Assembly (NCBI GenBank): GCA_013368375.1 | Contig: JAACJP010000012.1 | Coordinates: 310,001 to 374,000 of the forward strand | Direction of reading: 5' to 3' | Source: Tricholomella constricta | Lineage: Eukaryota; Basidiomycota; Agaricomycetes; Agaricales; Lyophyllaceae | Length of the DNA stretch: 64,000 nt | Made by a program: the position numbers and the translations under genes | Shown: positions 32,301 through 44,408 of the stretch, one piece after another | Layout of the letters: each line of letters opens with the position of its first letter | How positions within the stretch are numbered: the first letter of the stretch is position 1 | The notes under the pieces: model-generated | The model's database searches: none | Told to the model about the DNA's origin: nothing | Seen by the model: the letters and a program-made list of their open reading frames with translations, nothing else

Positions 32301-33181
32301 TCATCAATACGAAGAGCGGGAGCCGCGTGCGTGTCGTCAGAATTCGGACTTTCATCATCATCTTGGTCGTCATCCACTGCATTGTGCTGAAAGGCCTGAC
32401 TTGGGCTCAGACCTAGAGCAATATCATCCTCTTGAGACTCTACACTTCGGAATTCATGGGTGTTCTCTTCCATCCGCCCTTGTTCGACTGCTACCTGGCC
32501 CATAATTCCAGTTAGCTGTGGCATGCTTGGAGCTCCAGCTAATACAAGCCCAATCCCGACCAACGCTGGTTCTAGATGATGTTTAACCTTACGTCTCGCG
32601 AACCGAGATTGTGGCGGAAGATTTAAGGAGACGTAGGGAGCTGGAGTGGGCGCAGGTGGATCGCCAAAAATAATCTCATGGCACATATGCAGGACGCGTT
32701 GACAGATAGCAAAGGATTGAGAATCGTGTCCGCTAGATGACAGGTCCTTTAGCGCTGCTTGCATGAACCATAAAGTCTGAGGTCCAGGATTATTGAGTCA
32801 ATGCAAAAGCCCAGTCGAAATAAACGCACGATCATGGCGATATGAGTGGATCGTTGTGCAACTTCTACAACGAAGCATTCGAGTGCCCTGGACTTCGACG
32901 GTCTGGTTACAAGTAGGTGACTGGAGGACGAACGTTGGATGTCAATGTGAGTGCTTGCAGCATTACGAGCATTTCATTCACCATACGAAACCCCAGACTT
33001 CACGTAATTCTCGTGTGTCGAGCTGTCCGAGCCTCCTGGTAAGGTAGTACGTGATTCCTATATTGTCGACATAGAGCAACAAGTATCTCAGGGCGACATG
33101 AACGGAGAAAAAGGAGGGGGAGAGGAAGAGACGGAGGAGGAGGGCATGAGATGGCATGGTGGCCATACCGGACGCATACAA
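29306..33181 (-). CDS. PIK1: Phosphatidylinositol 4-kinase PIK1 type
   Basis: This is a multi-exon minus-strand gene. The N-terminus (LLLRLFLS..., [21 protein letters not shown], then [21 protein letters not shown] and TLWFMQAAL) is the LKU/lipid-kinase-unique region with the Frq1-binding start of Pik1. A long Ser/Asp-rich linker follows. The kinase part contains [46 protein letters not shown], the catalytic loop [15 protein letters not shown] and the activation start [19 protein letters not shown]. It ends with [21 protein letters not shown]. Pik1 makes Golgi and nuclear PI4P needed for secretion, fitting nearby SEC16 and TRS120. The start could be 33181 or the in-frame ATG at 33166. Its 5' end lies only ~65 bp from the OST3 start. 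Confidence 0.93.
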
Positions 33182-33246
33182 AATCTTGACCTACAACTGT
33201 AGTTCCCCATTTGGACACCGTCGCGTACTCTTACACGTCGACACCC

Positions 33247-34484
33247 ATGAGATACTCAAAATCCCTCCTCGCTCTTTTATATCTTCCTATTTGTCTCATA
33301 GCAGCCCAGGACCCTCATCAGCAACTTGTTGAGCTTGCCAAGGCCGGAAATGGTGTCATCAAACTCGACAGCAAGACTTTCGATCTACTAACGTCGCCCA
33401 AGCGTACGTGGTCCGTTTCAGTCCAACTAACGGCCTTGGACAAAAGGCGAAGATGTGTGCCATGCAAGTAAATATTGATATATGCTATGCTGAAACCTAC
33501 GATTTCAACTCATCTGCTTTCGCTCACAGGGAGTTTGAACCTTCGTGGAATGCTGTAGGAGAAGCTTGGGCGACTGTTCCCAAGGAGCACCGCGACAACC
33601 ACTTTTTCGCCACCCTGGACTTTGACAACGGCCAAACTACATTCCAGAAGGTCTGAGGTTTGACTTTTGCCATGTGTTGACCTTCATTGATGCCGCGTAC
33701 CAGCTGGGCCTACAATCCGCGCCCGTCGTCTATGTATATCCCGCAGCACAAGGTCCCCTTGTGCCAGCCAGCGGAAAAGTTTCTCCTTTGAAATACGATT
33801 TCTCAAAGTAAGAACCATCTGCCTCTAGACATTGCAGCAGTCGTTAATCGCTGTTATCGCTGTTTAGTGGATTTGACGCAGGGCCACTTGCCGAAAGTCT
33901 ATCGAAACACACTCCCATCCCAATACCGTACAGGGACCCTATAAATTGGGCTCGGTACTTTACGATCGCCACAGGCGTTCTGGGTCTCCTCGTAACTCTT
34001 CGCTTTATTTCGCCAATCATCCAGAGTCGTTGGACATGGGCTCTGGTCACCGTCGCCGTTTCTCTCGTCATGACGTCTGGCTACATGTTTACACGTATTA
34101 GAGGATCACCTTTCATTGGCAACGATGGTAATTGGGTCGCTGCGGGCTTCCAGAACCAGTTCGGCCAGGAAGTATCAGTTGTTGCCGGTATTTGTTCGTC
34201 GCTGTTTATTTCTGTGCATCGCAGCACAGGTCTTTACTGATCTTTTTCAGACGGACTGTTGACGATGTCCTTCCTGATGCTTGTTATGGTCGTTCCTTAT
34301 CAAACTTCGCCTGCCCGCCAGAGGTTACAGATATACTTATGGTCAGGGGTTTTCGTCATCGTGTACTCTGTCCTAGTTTCTCTGTTCAGGGTGAAAAACC
34401 GAGGTGCGTCGTGATTGTTGGTCCGTAACGTCTGCCTGCTCACAGTGTCGAAAAAAAGGCTATCCTTTTAAGTTGTTCCTGTAG
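33247..34484 (+). CDS. OST3: Oligosaccharyltransferase subunit OST3/OST6
   Basis: Six exons (33247-33467, 33530-33650, 33704-33807, 33868-34187, 34251-34403, 34459-34484) give 314 residues. A signal peptide (SLLALLYLPICLIAA) leads into a lumenal thioredoxin-like domain with the redox pair C-V-P-C after TALDKRRR. Four membrane helices follow (ARYFTIATGVLGLLVTLRFI, WTWALVTVAVSLVMTSGYMF, LLTMSFLMLVMVV, WSGVFVIVYSVLVSLF). The protein ends KNRGYPFKLFL, the conserved family tail. This subunit briefly bonds acceptor proteins to widen the range of N-glycosylation sites. The last intron has two candidate acceptors (see findings). Confidence 0.94.
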
Positions 34485-34637
34485 TAGAAAATTGAAAAGC
34501 CTATATGCGTGTCTCCAATATTGCGTAAGGCAACGAACAAGAATGTAACCAATTATTTACAGACAACAAAAACGAGGTAAATATGCAGGCAAAGCCAATA
34601 AATTGTAAGTTTCCTCCTCCCAATATGCTGCAATTTT

Positions 34638-37600
34638 CTATGCAGCTCCCCCTTCCTGCTGAAATACATCCACATAACGACTGCGAATATTTCGCTTCGA
34701 CGCCTGAGATTTAGGGCGACCTGGGGGAGGGCCTGGTGGCACCAATCGTGTTCCAGTGGGTGTACTCGGTGCAGACTCAGGTGTCGGCACCAGGTTCGAA
34801 CGCACACGCATCACTGTTCTACTAGGGGGTGATGTGCTGAGATCGATGGCTGACGCTGAGCGATTTGGCGGCGGTCCAGCTTCAGAGGCAGCTGGTGGCC
34901 GTGGACCAGTCATTGCTGGCGACGCCGTTTGAGCTCTGGAGGGAACTGGCGGTGGAGTTGCTGGTTTAGGCGCTTCAGCGCCAGCCTTTTGAAAGGCGTT
35001 TAGAACAAGCATCACAACAGTAAACGACGCTACGAACCTTCTTGTTTACCCAGCGTTTCAAATCTTTATCATAATAGAAGGCGGATTCTTCACCAAGGCT
35101 GGCCTTTACCGGACCCGGCGATGCGTCGTTCTTCTTCCACCATCGACTGAGCCAGCCACCTGTAGCGGGTGCAGGCTTGTTTCCTAGAAATATGCCACCT
35201 TGTGAGCGTCATAATCTTCACAAGGACCAAGCAACAACTCACCAGGTTGGGGTGGGGTCGCCGGCTTAGCGGGCTCGGGACTGGGCGAAGATTTGGAGTG
35301 TCCGTTTTCGCCGGTCGGGAGCTCGCGCTTCTCTCGCTTTGAGTTTCCAAACCCAAGGTCTTCCTCATCCTCTTCGTCTAGTTGGGACGAAGCCTGTGAC
35401 ATGGTCCTTGCGGAAGGTTGAGACCCCACAGAGTAAGAGGCATTATCCATCAGGGAGATGAAACCATCGGAGGATGCGGATGCTGGCAAAGCAGTCTCGT
35501 CCACATGCATGAATGTAGAAGCAGTCGGTGTCTGCGTAGCAGGCCCTTCAGCATATCCTGTTCCACCCCACCAAGTTGCTTCTTGAGCTGCGTTCTCGTC
35601 GTAGTCGTTGGCAAGAGATGGTCGTGGAGTGACAAGATCATCACTGGGACTGTACCCATTGTGTAATCGCTGGCTGCTGAGAGCTTGTCCGAAAGATGGA
35701 GCGCTTGTAAAGGATGTCGTGGACGCATTCGCAGAGGCGATACGAGGCCCGGGCGACGGCTTGCGCCTCACATGATCCATCGCTGAGGAAGCTCGATCGA
35801 TCTGGGGATGAGCGTATGGTGAGGAAGAAGCCATGGCAGAGCCACTCCGAGCAGGCGGTAGTACATTGAGATTCACCACAGAGGGTTGGGGAGAAGATCG
35901 TGCGGAAGGCGTAGCGGATGATATTGTGCTGTAGTGAGAGAAAGGGCCGGAGAACCCACCGTTGTCAGGCTTGCTAACCTCCTCCTCAGGCATCTTCTCC
36001 ATATCAGCGTCGCCGGTGACTAGTTTAGTGAATCTGCCTTCAAGCCAGCCCCCGATGGTATCGAGACTAGGCTTGCTAAGTTTGGCGCCCGTCCAGAAAG
36101 ATTTATCAACCTGAGTGACACCAGCGATTCGGTCGGACAAGCCTTTTAGTTGCTCCAGGAGTGCAGGCGTAGCATAAGGTGAGCTACGGACAACTGCTGC
36201 CGTGACAGCATCACAATATCTATTGAAAGAATTAGAAAATGGAAAGCTCGACGCTGGTAAATGGCATGTACCTGTTTGCCTGCTGAATGTCGCCAATTTC
36301 AGCCAAGGACATGGCTCGAATGAAGCGGTAGGCTTGTAAATGAGTGATACCGGAAAATGCATCTTGGCCTTTGGGAGGGGTTGCAAGGGAGAGAGCAAAC
36401 TCCGCGATTTCCGAGAAAATCATGGGGTCCTGGTCTTTGGCGAATTGGGGGTAGGTTTGAGGATTTCGCGAACCGACGAGCACGAACCGGGCAGACGGGT
36501 GAGCAAGTCCTCCCCAAGGCGACGTCTGTGGTGCCAGGAGGTAGCTTATCGGAATCTTCAGTGTCAAGTTCAAAGAAACGGAGGGTGTAGAATTTACTTA
36601 CCACACGTGTGCTGCCTCGAATAGCTGGTTTGCGGCGAGGTGGTCTCCCATAGCAGTCAGCGCGGCAGAAGTCTCTGGCGACAGAGGATTTGAAAGCATC
36701 ATAGCGACTGTTTCCGCCCACTTCGAAAGGGTTTCCGCAGGTATGCTGGCCGCTTGTGCAGGAAGGACAGCAAAGTTCGGTGTCCTTGGAGTTAAATGGG
36801 AGGCAAGTTGAGGTTGGAGACGACCATTAGCTCGGGCGAGAAGATTTTGAGGCACAAGCTCCTGAACTGAGGCAAAAGAATGAGCTGACTGCATCCACAA
36901 TAGAAATAGAATTTTTTTTTACCTGCAGCAGCCCCTTGACCAGAGAAAAGGCTGTAAGCAGCGCGCAAGCTCTCTCGACCAGTTAAAGGTGTAGTAGAGG
37001 GATTGCCGGGGCTCTGAAGGGTCGGATTCGCACCAAGCTCTGTCCTGAGGAATTCACTAACGACTTCTTTCCATGAATCTTTGTCGATGCTGCTAGCGAT
37101 GACCATTGCGTGTGCCCACAGCTTCTCATCTAGCGCATAATGGTAGGCCTGCCTGCGTTCACCACGCAGGAGGAAGTCTTGGATTTTGTCGAGAGTTGAC
37201 GCGCGAAGAGCAGTCACGGAGATAGCGCTTTCCTGAGATTCAGTTGAGAAGCCTGGGAGTACAGGCCCCTGAGTGTCGGCCACGGTCGAGAATCCATTAG
37301 CACCGAAAGTGCCTTCCAATCTGGGGACAAGCGCAAGCCGGACGGCGGTGTCCAATTCGGAACTTGGAAAAATTTTAGTTTCAAAGGGCTAGTTTGAAGT
37401 ATGGGGCACATACCTTCCAGTCAGTCGACCGTCATATTCCACCATCAATTGTAATAGCTTCACAAGGACAAGTTTGCCTTCTGCTTGACGGCTGTCGATG
37501 CTGTCCGGCCTGAGGTAACGAAGACCGAGGGCAAGCTCATCTGTTCTTTCAGAGAGATACTTTATCACTTTCGCCTTCTTCGTCTTCACTTGAGTATTAG

Positions 37601-40155
37601 CACCTGTGCGAACAAGGGAAGTTGTCGATGTCCCAGAATCGCCGAACAGAGGACCCGGGAAGGAAGACGTCGAAGTGTCCAAAGCCGACTCTGGTATCAG
37701 CGTTTTTAACACACGGATGTGGATACCCGTCGAATTTCGGGAGGACAGCGCAACATCGAAGCCAGTACTCAGAGAATCGGCGCCGTGAAAACACGTCACA
37801 AGCTTGCCGCCGAAGCCGAAACTGAAGATTGGCACACGAGACGACGTACGTCCCAAAGGATCATTAGCACCTAAGAGCGACGGAGAAGGGGCGTAGGGGG
37901 TTTGTAAAGATTTCATTGGGACTTCTTGTGCAGAATATTCGGGTTGCAAGGCAGAATGAGTATGGTGGGTTGCGTCTTGACCATTCGGGTAATTATATCG
38001 TGATGAATAACTGCCATACTCGATTTCGCTGGGAATGCGTTTGGTGTGATGAGAGGGCGCGTAGGGATCCTCTTGGCTCGTGGAAGTCGAAGATAGCATG
38101 GAGCTATTCGACATTGATCGATTGCGTAGCGTGTCCGCCCTTGGGGGTGCATGAAAATTTGCTAGGGGATAATTCTTAGGAGCAGGTGGACCTCCCGTTA
38201 CAGATCGGAAAGAGCCTGGCGAAGTAGTCCTCTCTCCCCTGTAAGCGTTTACATGTGCTTTGGGGGCATAAGGATCGGAGGCTACGCCAGCATGTCCGTT
38301 CAACGAGTGCGCAGGGGATGCAGCCCTTTCTCCACTAACAACGGACTTGGGAAGGTAAGGATTTATTGCTCCCGTAGGCGGGCTCCTTACTCCATTGGCA
38401 ATCGAGGCAGGGGACGAGCTCCTTAACGGGGAACTGATCATCTGCTGCGGCAATCGAGCATTCGCGCTATGGTTGGTATCCCGCTGTGGAACGTACGGAT
38501 CGACATCCGGCGTTCTCTCCCTCGGAGGCTCTACGAAAGACCTCGGTGATGCTGTCCTTTTTGAAGAGATCAGGCTGGAGTCCAGGAAAGGACTTGAGCG
38601 GCCCTGTTGTTGGCTCAAAGTTGGAGATGGAGGAAGTGTCTGTTGATGAGGGCTATCTGCGCGGAGAGTGGTCACAAGAGAAAGGGGAGAGCCCGTGCCG
38701 GGCACAGCAGGCGAGCTCAGAGGGGGCTGCAGATCCTCAATCTCAGTCTGGGCAACGGAGTGAGAATCAAACCCGATTGAACCTTCCATGGCAAAGTCGG
38801 CAAACGACGCCTCAGGGTCTGCATTCTCTAAGGGCGTATCCGTGACGGCACCGGGAGGCGAGACCGGTTCAGTTCCATAGGGTTGGTGAGTCCAGCGCTC
38901 ATCATCTGAAGGCTTGCTTTCAGCGAAGGACGTATTGGATATTCCATTCCCATGAAAAGGGACACCAGCCTCACCAACGCCGATTTCGTTCCGAAACGCA
39001 TGACTTCCGCTCGAGTTATAAGAAGGCTGCACCGGGAGTGCAGGGCTTCGCGCTGGAGGCGGAGGCAACGACTGAGAGGAAAAACGTGGTTGTGCAGGAG
39101 GCGACGGCGGGGGTGCAGGTCGTTGGGGTGGTGGTGGTGTTACTTGCGGGGGTGGGGGAGTTTGCGATATATAGGGTGAGGTTTGCGACGAGGATACATA
39201 GGCTGGTACAGGTGGTGACATGGCTTCATAGGTGTTGTATCCATAAGGTTGCTGACCGGATCCAGTCCGTGCACCTCGGCGGTTAGCCTTGGTCGTCGTC
39301 GGGAACGGCGGGTCATATGCGTTTGAGATCTTGGGCCGCGTAATTGTAGACGTCGGAGCCGGGACGGGAGGTGGAACGAGGACCGATGATGAGGGCTTTG
39401 GCGGTGACACATGTTCAATGGGTGCTGCTGCGTACGGTGCTTGGCTGCCGCTTGCGTAGGATGGGGTGTACTGAGACACGGCCCCTTGTAAAGAGTTCGG
39501 GGGAGCATAAGCATATGGAGTGTATGTCGAGTTTGTTGGGGCAGCCGGTTGTGACGGTAGGTAATTGCTCATTGGTTGAGACGGTGTGTATGGGTTATAA
39601 GGTGGCTGGGCCAGAGCTGGCGTATTGATTGGCGGAGCATATGTATTCGATGTAGGGGCATAAGGTTCATATGGATTACTGGCCGTATTGGATAGCTGTT
39701 GAGAATTATGATGCTCCAACGCTGCTGCAGGACGAACGAGCAAGTCAGCTTGTGATTTCGTGCGAAATGAAGGAAATGGGACAAGTACGAGTGGACAAGT
39801 TCGGTTCTACACTCTGCTGCTGTTCGAGACTCTGCCATTGCCCCTGTTGGTCGTACCATCCCTGTTGACTCCTACCAGCGCCCAAGTGCGTGTATGTGCC
39901 AGCCGTTGAATAACCAGAGTTCAAGTCGGATTGGATATAGAATTGTGACGTATCCTGCGCCGTGTTGTCTTCAGCAGCAAAGGGACCATGGTCTGGTGAG
40001 GTGTTCAAGAAGTCAGAGTCGTTCGAAGCGCCGTCACCACTGAATAAGTCGTCGGCGGAGGATTGAGGCGCTGTGTCTGCTCCGAGCGAGGCGAAGGGGT
40101 CGGAAGCTGGCTCGTCAGAGCCAAAAAGCGAGGCTGCAGCCTCCACACCGTTCAT
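34638..40155 (-). CDS. SEC16: COPII coat assembly protein SEC16
   Basis: This is a long minus-strand gene with one very large exon near 37389-39743. The N-terminus (MNGVEAAASLFGSDEPASDPFASLG) and following ~800 residues are disordered, rich in Pro, Ser, Tyr and Gln. The conserved central domain follows (GIHIRVLKTLIP..., VIKYLSERTDELALGLRYL..., KLVLVKLLQLMVEYDGRLTG), then the helical ACE1/Sec16-like solenoid (LRASTLDKIQDFLLRGERRQAYHYALDEKLWAHAMVIASSIDKDSWKEVVSEF). A second disordered region comes next, then the C-terminal signature (GWLSRWWKKN...GEESAFYYDKDLKRWVNKK) before a Pro-rich end. Sec16 scaffolds COPII coats at ER exit sites. Its 3' end converges with OST3. Confidence 0.93.
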
Positions 40156-40701
40156 TTGGTGCCTCTATGGGTTGCTCGAAAGGTCCAACGCGACCAGCGG
40201 GAGTTGTGTAACAAGTGGTACTTGGGATGTTAATGTTCCGCTATTTGGCTGGCTTTGCGTTCGACACGTCACTTCGGGCGTCTGGCAATCAAATGACGAG
40301 AATTTCGCAGATTCACAAGGATTGAGACTGAGAAGCATAATGATTATGATAGGCGACGGTATATGTGTGCTAGGAACAATGTATAACGAGATGCCGTAGT
40401 AACAAATCATTAAAAGAATATGGGTAGCATGACAAGACAAGTCCATGGAATATGCACATGAGAACATAATGCCCAAACTATCCAACCGTGAAGTATGTAC
40501 GAAAAGGTGCGATGGTATGTGACATGTGGGATTATAGTGTTCGATGATGCGATGCGGCAAATATGATGGATGGAGGAATGAATTGCAGAATTATAAAGGC
40601 ATGCAGGATATGGATATGTCTGTGGAGCGGAAAGGGACAGATGACGAGTGTAACGAGCGTGGTGAGGTGAATTCAAGGTCTGTCAGTTGATAGATGCGCG
40701 A
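40156..40701. other. Intergenic between SEC16 start and Pumilio stop, no gene seen
   Basis: This 546-bp stretch holds the SEC16 promoter and 5' UTR and the 3' flank of the Pumilio gene. It is AT-rich with many short CATA/TATG words, but no spliced frame or tRNA is visible. Confidence 0.4.
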
Positions 40702-43700
40702 TTAGGATTTGGGAGCTGGAGAATGCTTTTCAATAAGGCGTTCGACTAGATAATATTGAATTAGTTATCTCACGCAACGATGTAGAAGAAAAAACGAACT
40801 GGCTGCGAGATGTTTGGTGTATGCGCTCGAATATCTGCGCATGCTCACGAGCTGAGGTTTGACTTTGTTGAACAAGGTCTCTTTCTGCTCCCCGACAGCT
40901 ACAATCATTGCTCGTTGAAGGACGTAGTCTACAAGAATATGTGAATTCCATCAAAAAGAAAGCAAGGAATTTCAAAATACGCACTTGCGAACTGATCCTT
41001 CATCATACTAGTGATCGGACTGACGCCATCAGGCTTTAAGGTGATGATCTCGTCGACGAGCTTGCGCCGACTCTCAGCATCAGCACACATGAGTGCCTTC
41101 TCGCAGACGTTCGACGCGAATTTGTGCCGAGCCATCATCAGGATTTGCCCATGAAGCTTGGAGATGACCAAAGCCCTGTCACGAGGCTTCCCGTGCTCGA
41201 GAATATATTGGACAACATAATTCTTACAATACCGAAATGAGGATAGGCACCGGAAATGGAGAGCAAGAACATTGAACTTACCCCGAATTGATCCTGCATT
41301 AAAGTTGTCGAATACTTATGGAGTTCTTCCATGAGAGGACGAGTGTTCTCCTCCGGCAGATGCTCGAGGCACCGCTGGAGAACTCGACAGCCGTAAGGGT
41401 GGGTTGCGAGATCGTAGACATTGCCGCGGAAAATGTGGACAAAACCTAGGCGGTCAGGAGAAACCCGTTCGATGAGCTTCTGGATTACCTGAAGCAAAAG
41501 ACGCATCAGTAATCAAATCTCTTCGTTACTTAGGACAGACGTACATGGTTACCATTAGGATCTTTAACACATTTCAAAACATGTGGTTCCAGCTCCCTTA
41601 CGAAGATCGCTTGCTGATCTGGAAGGACATACTCGACTGCCTTTTTATGACATCAATCAGTCGCCGCTAAATAATAGGGCTAGAGCTGAAGCGTACCTTT
41701 TGCACTACACGGCAGCCGTACATTTGAGAAGACAGGAACAATATATGTCCTTCCATAGTTTGAGCCAGACGAGTCTTCTGCACCTGAGTTCCATGTTCGA
41801 ACAGCTTCTGGATGACCTGCATAGTGAAAGTCAATGACAAAACATGCAACGGTATGTCGAGATCTATACATAGTTGCCAAATACGTCTTGGATCAGTTGA
41901 AGAGTGTTGGAAGGCACAATCTCATCAAAAACGGCCTGTTTCTCCTCAGTCGTTGCACTTTCCAGTTTTTGCTGAATGAAGCGTGACCCGTGCTGGTCAC
42001 CGCTAAATTCGACGATGTGTCCGAAAATATCCTGCGAAGGGCCAATATATATCATCGACCAGGTGCGAAACACACAACTCGTGTTCGATCATTAAGAAAA
42101 ACGTACCCTAAGCTCCCACTTGCGTGCTTTGTTTCCGCGAAATTCGTCCAAAATGGGGCTCCGCAATGCAACGGCACCGTCGTCGGTAGAATGTCCTCGG
42201 CGCCCACCGCGCATGTTGGGCAAGTACATATGAGCGGGGTGATGGTTATAGAGGCCCAATGGGCCCGGAATTATAAAAGGGAATTGAGTATAGTCGATGT
42301 AGCCTTGGCGGTGGGGGGATGGTGTCGATCGAATCGCACTGTACATTAAGGTTTGCGAGGCCAGTTGCTGGTGGATATTATACTAATGGAAGATAAGTGA
42401 ACATTCATAACAATTTTCACTTGAGACGCACCTGAAGCTCACGCTTCTTGTCCATAAGCGTTGCCGGAATTTGGGAAGTAACCATCGGCGAGTGGTTCGG
42501 CGGCGGCGGCGGCTGCGAATACATCACAGGTTGGGGAGTTGGGAAGTAGTACTGCGAAGGTGGGCGATTCGCGCCATATTCATAGAAGATCCCGGGTTGC
42601 GCACGATGCATATCAGGAACAGGAACGCCACTTGGATGCGGAACTTGTGGTGTCGGCATACCCGGGTATAGACCAGCAGAGGAAGTGTTATTCATAGCGG
42701 GTGAACCATAGACGGAGGGGTCAGTGGGCCCATATCCATACTGATGGTAATCCACGTAGGGTTCACGAGGTGGGGTCGCATAGTATGGGTTGTATTCTGG
42801 CGGGGGGTACCCATTGAACTGACGAGGCTGAAGTTGTTGGAGCGGAGGAATACAGGAATGGGGACTTGGTGGGGCCGGAAGATTCTGGTGAGTGTGTAGA
42901 TCGTCTTCGACAGCCATACCGCGCAGAGCAAGTGATATTTCTTCAGAGGGGACCTGTAGGGTGTCGTATTGCCCCACCAGGCCGTTCGCATTCTGGGCGC
43001 CCGGGTATGAGGATGCTGGAAATGGTCTCGTCGGAGATGGAGCGGATGGGAAACGAGCACCATTATCCTTTCCAATGCTGTTGTCGTAACGCTGAGGGGA
43101 GTATTGCCCACCTTTGGGTCCCCCTGATCGGTCCTCCTGTGCTCTCAGATGAGACTTGAGAAATGCAACACTTAATCGAAGAACGCACCATTCGTGGCGC
43201 CGAAAATACAGCCTGGGTGACCGTTGTTTGCCTTGTGAGTGGTCTCGTGTGATGCAAACCAAGCTGTACGTTGGCATCCTGAGTACGAGTTAGACAATGT
43301 GACGAACATTAGACGTAAATAGATACCATGGATGACATTTCCTTCTTCTGTTGCACGTCGTTGGCTTCATCCCAATTGCCACTCGTTGACCGCGACGCTG
43401 GGCCCGACCAGCCTTCATTGTAGTTGGGACGATAGCTGGCGTCGGTTTGCAAGTCGTTGCCGCTCGTAGCGGATGAAACGGACGCGTTTCTTGATGACGG
43501 CGCGGCAGAGCCCCAAACCTAAAACTCAAAAAGATTAAATTGGGGATGATAGGACACGAACGCCGCGTATTACGGACCTGCCAGCCAGAATTAAGTCCCT
43601 TGCGACCATTTGTGCTGCCTACGCCTATGCCATACATGTTTGCTGCAGCGGAGGGGTTCAAACTTCTCTGTGGCTGTCCCTAGAGCAAACATGAACACTT

Positions 43701-43818
43701 AGAACGGTGGAGGATTGTTGAGAGAGAGCGACCGTACGTGACTGGGGGAGCTCAGTGGAGAGTGTGCGGCAGAGTGAGTCGAGGAACCAGAGGGCTTGCG
43801 CGAGGAATTCCCGGACAT
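40702..43818 (-). CDS. Pumilio/PUF-family RNA-binding protein
   Basis: This is a multi-exon minus-strand gene, start [13 protein letters not shown] at 43818, stop at 40702-40704 after EKHSPAPKS. The N-terminal ~500 residues are low-complexity (Pro, Tyr, Ser, Asn). Eight PUF repeats follow. Clearly visible are [102 protein letters not shown] and QFANYVLQRAM. The SxxSRFIQ, YGCRVVQ and NxxVIQ core residues that contact bases are present, so it should bind UGUA-type elements in mRNA 3' UTRs and repress or localise the message. The exact yeast counterpart (Puf3-, Puf4- or Mpt5-like) is not settled. Confidence 0.9.
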
Positions 43819-44408
43819 ACGAAGCTAATTATATGCTGGAGAAGAGAGCGATTAGGGTAACGGGGAGTCGGGGGAGGGGCAAGGCTCACTAGATGAGAGA
43901 ATTATGCAGGATAATAGCAGTGTGAAGGGTATTAAAGCTAGACGGAAAGAAGTCAGAAGAGAGCACAACGCGTTGAACGACGAAAGACGTGGTTGAGAAA
44001 GAAGGGGCAAATGTTGGAATTGAAAAAAAAATAGAGGACGCGACATACAAGGCTAGCGCGTATCTTGGCAGACGTGTAAAGGACAGGAATGGGGAAGGAA
44101 AGTGGGAGCCCAATATTAATTGGGACAGGGCTGGGCTGGCAGAGGGCTCACCAAACAGACGGCGCACTCCCAGCAGCCGTGACCGTTCGGACGGAGGCAA
44201 TAAATTCTCCACAATATCCACATTTTTTATTCTCCCGTGTTTCAGCCCGATCAATTGCGCACCAAGTTGGGCTTAGCCTTGTTTGTCCCTGTTGTGCGCC
44301 CCAAAAGGTCCCCGCCTCATGACGTAAGGCCTCTTCCGTGAAATTATGCCATTGCGACTACTAGATGATGATATGCGACAGATACAGGTATGACAGAACA
44401 CGCTCCCC
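43819..44408. other. Intergenic between Pumilio start and kinesin-1 stop, no gene seen
   Basis: This 590-bp stretch holds the Pumilio promoter and the 3' flank of kinesin-1. Open frames of 70-120 codons on both strands overlap one another and show no family features. Confidence 0.4.
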
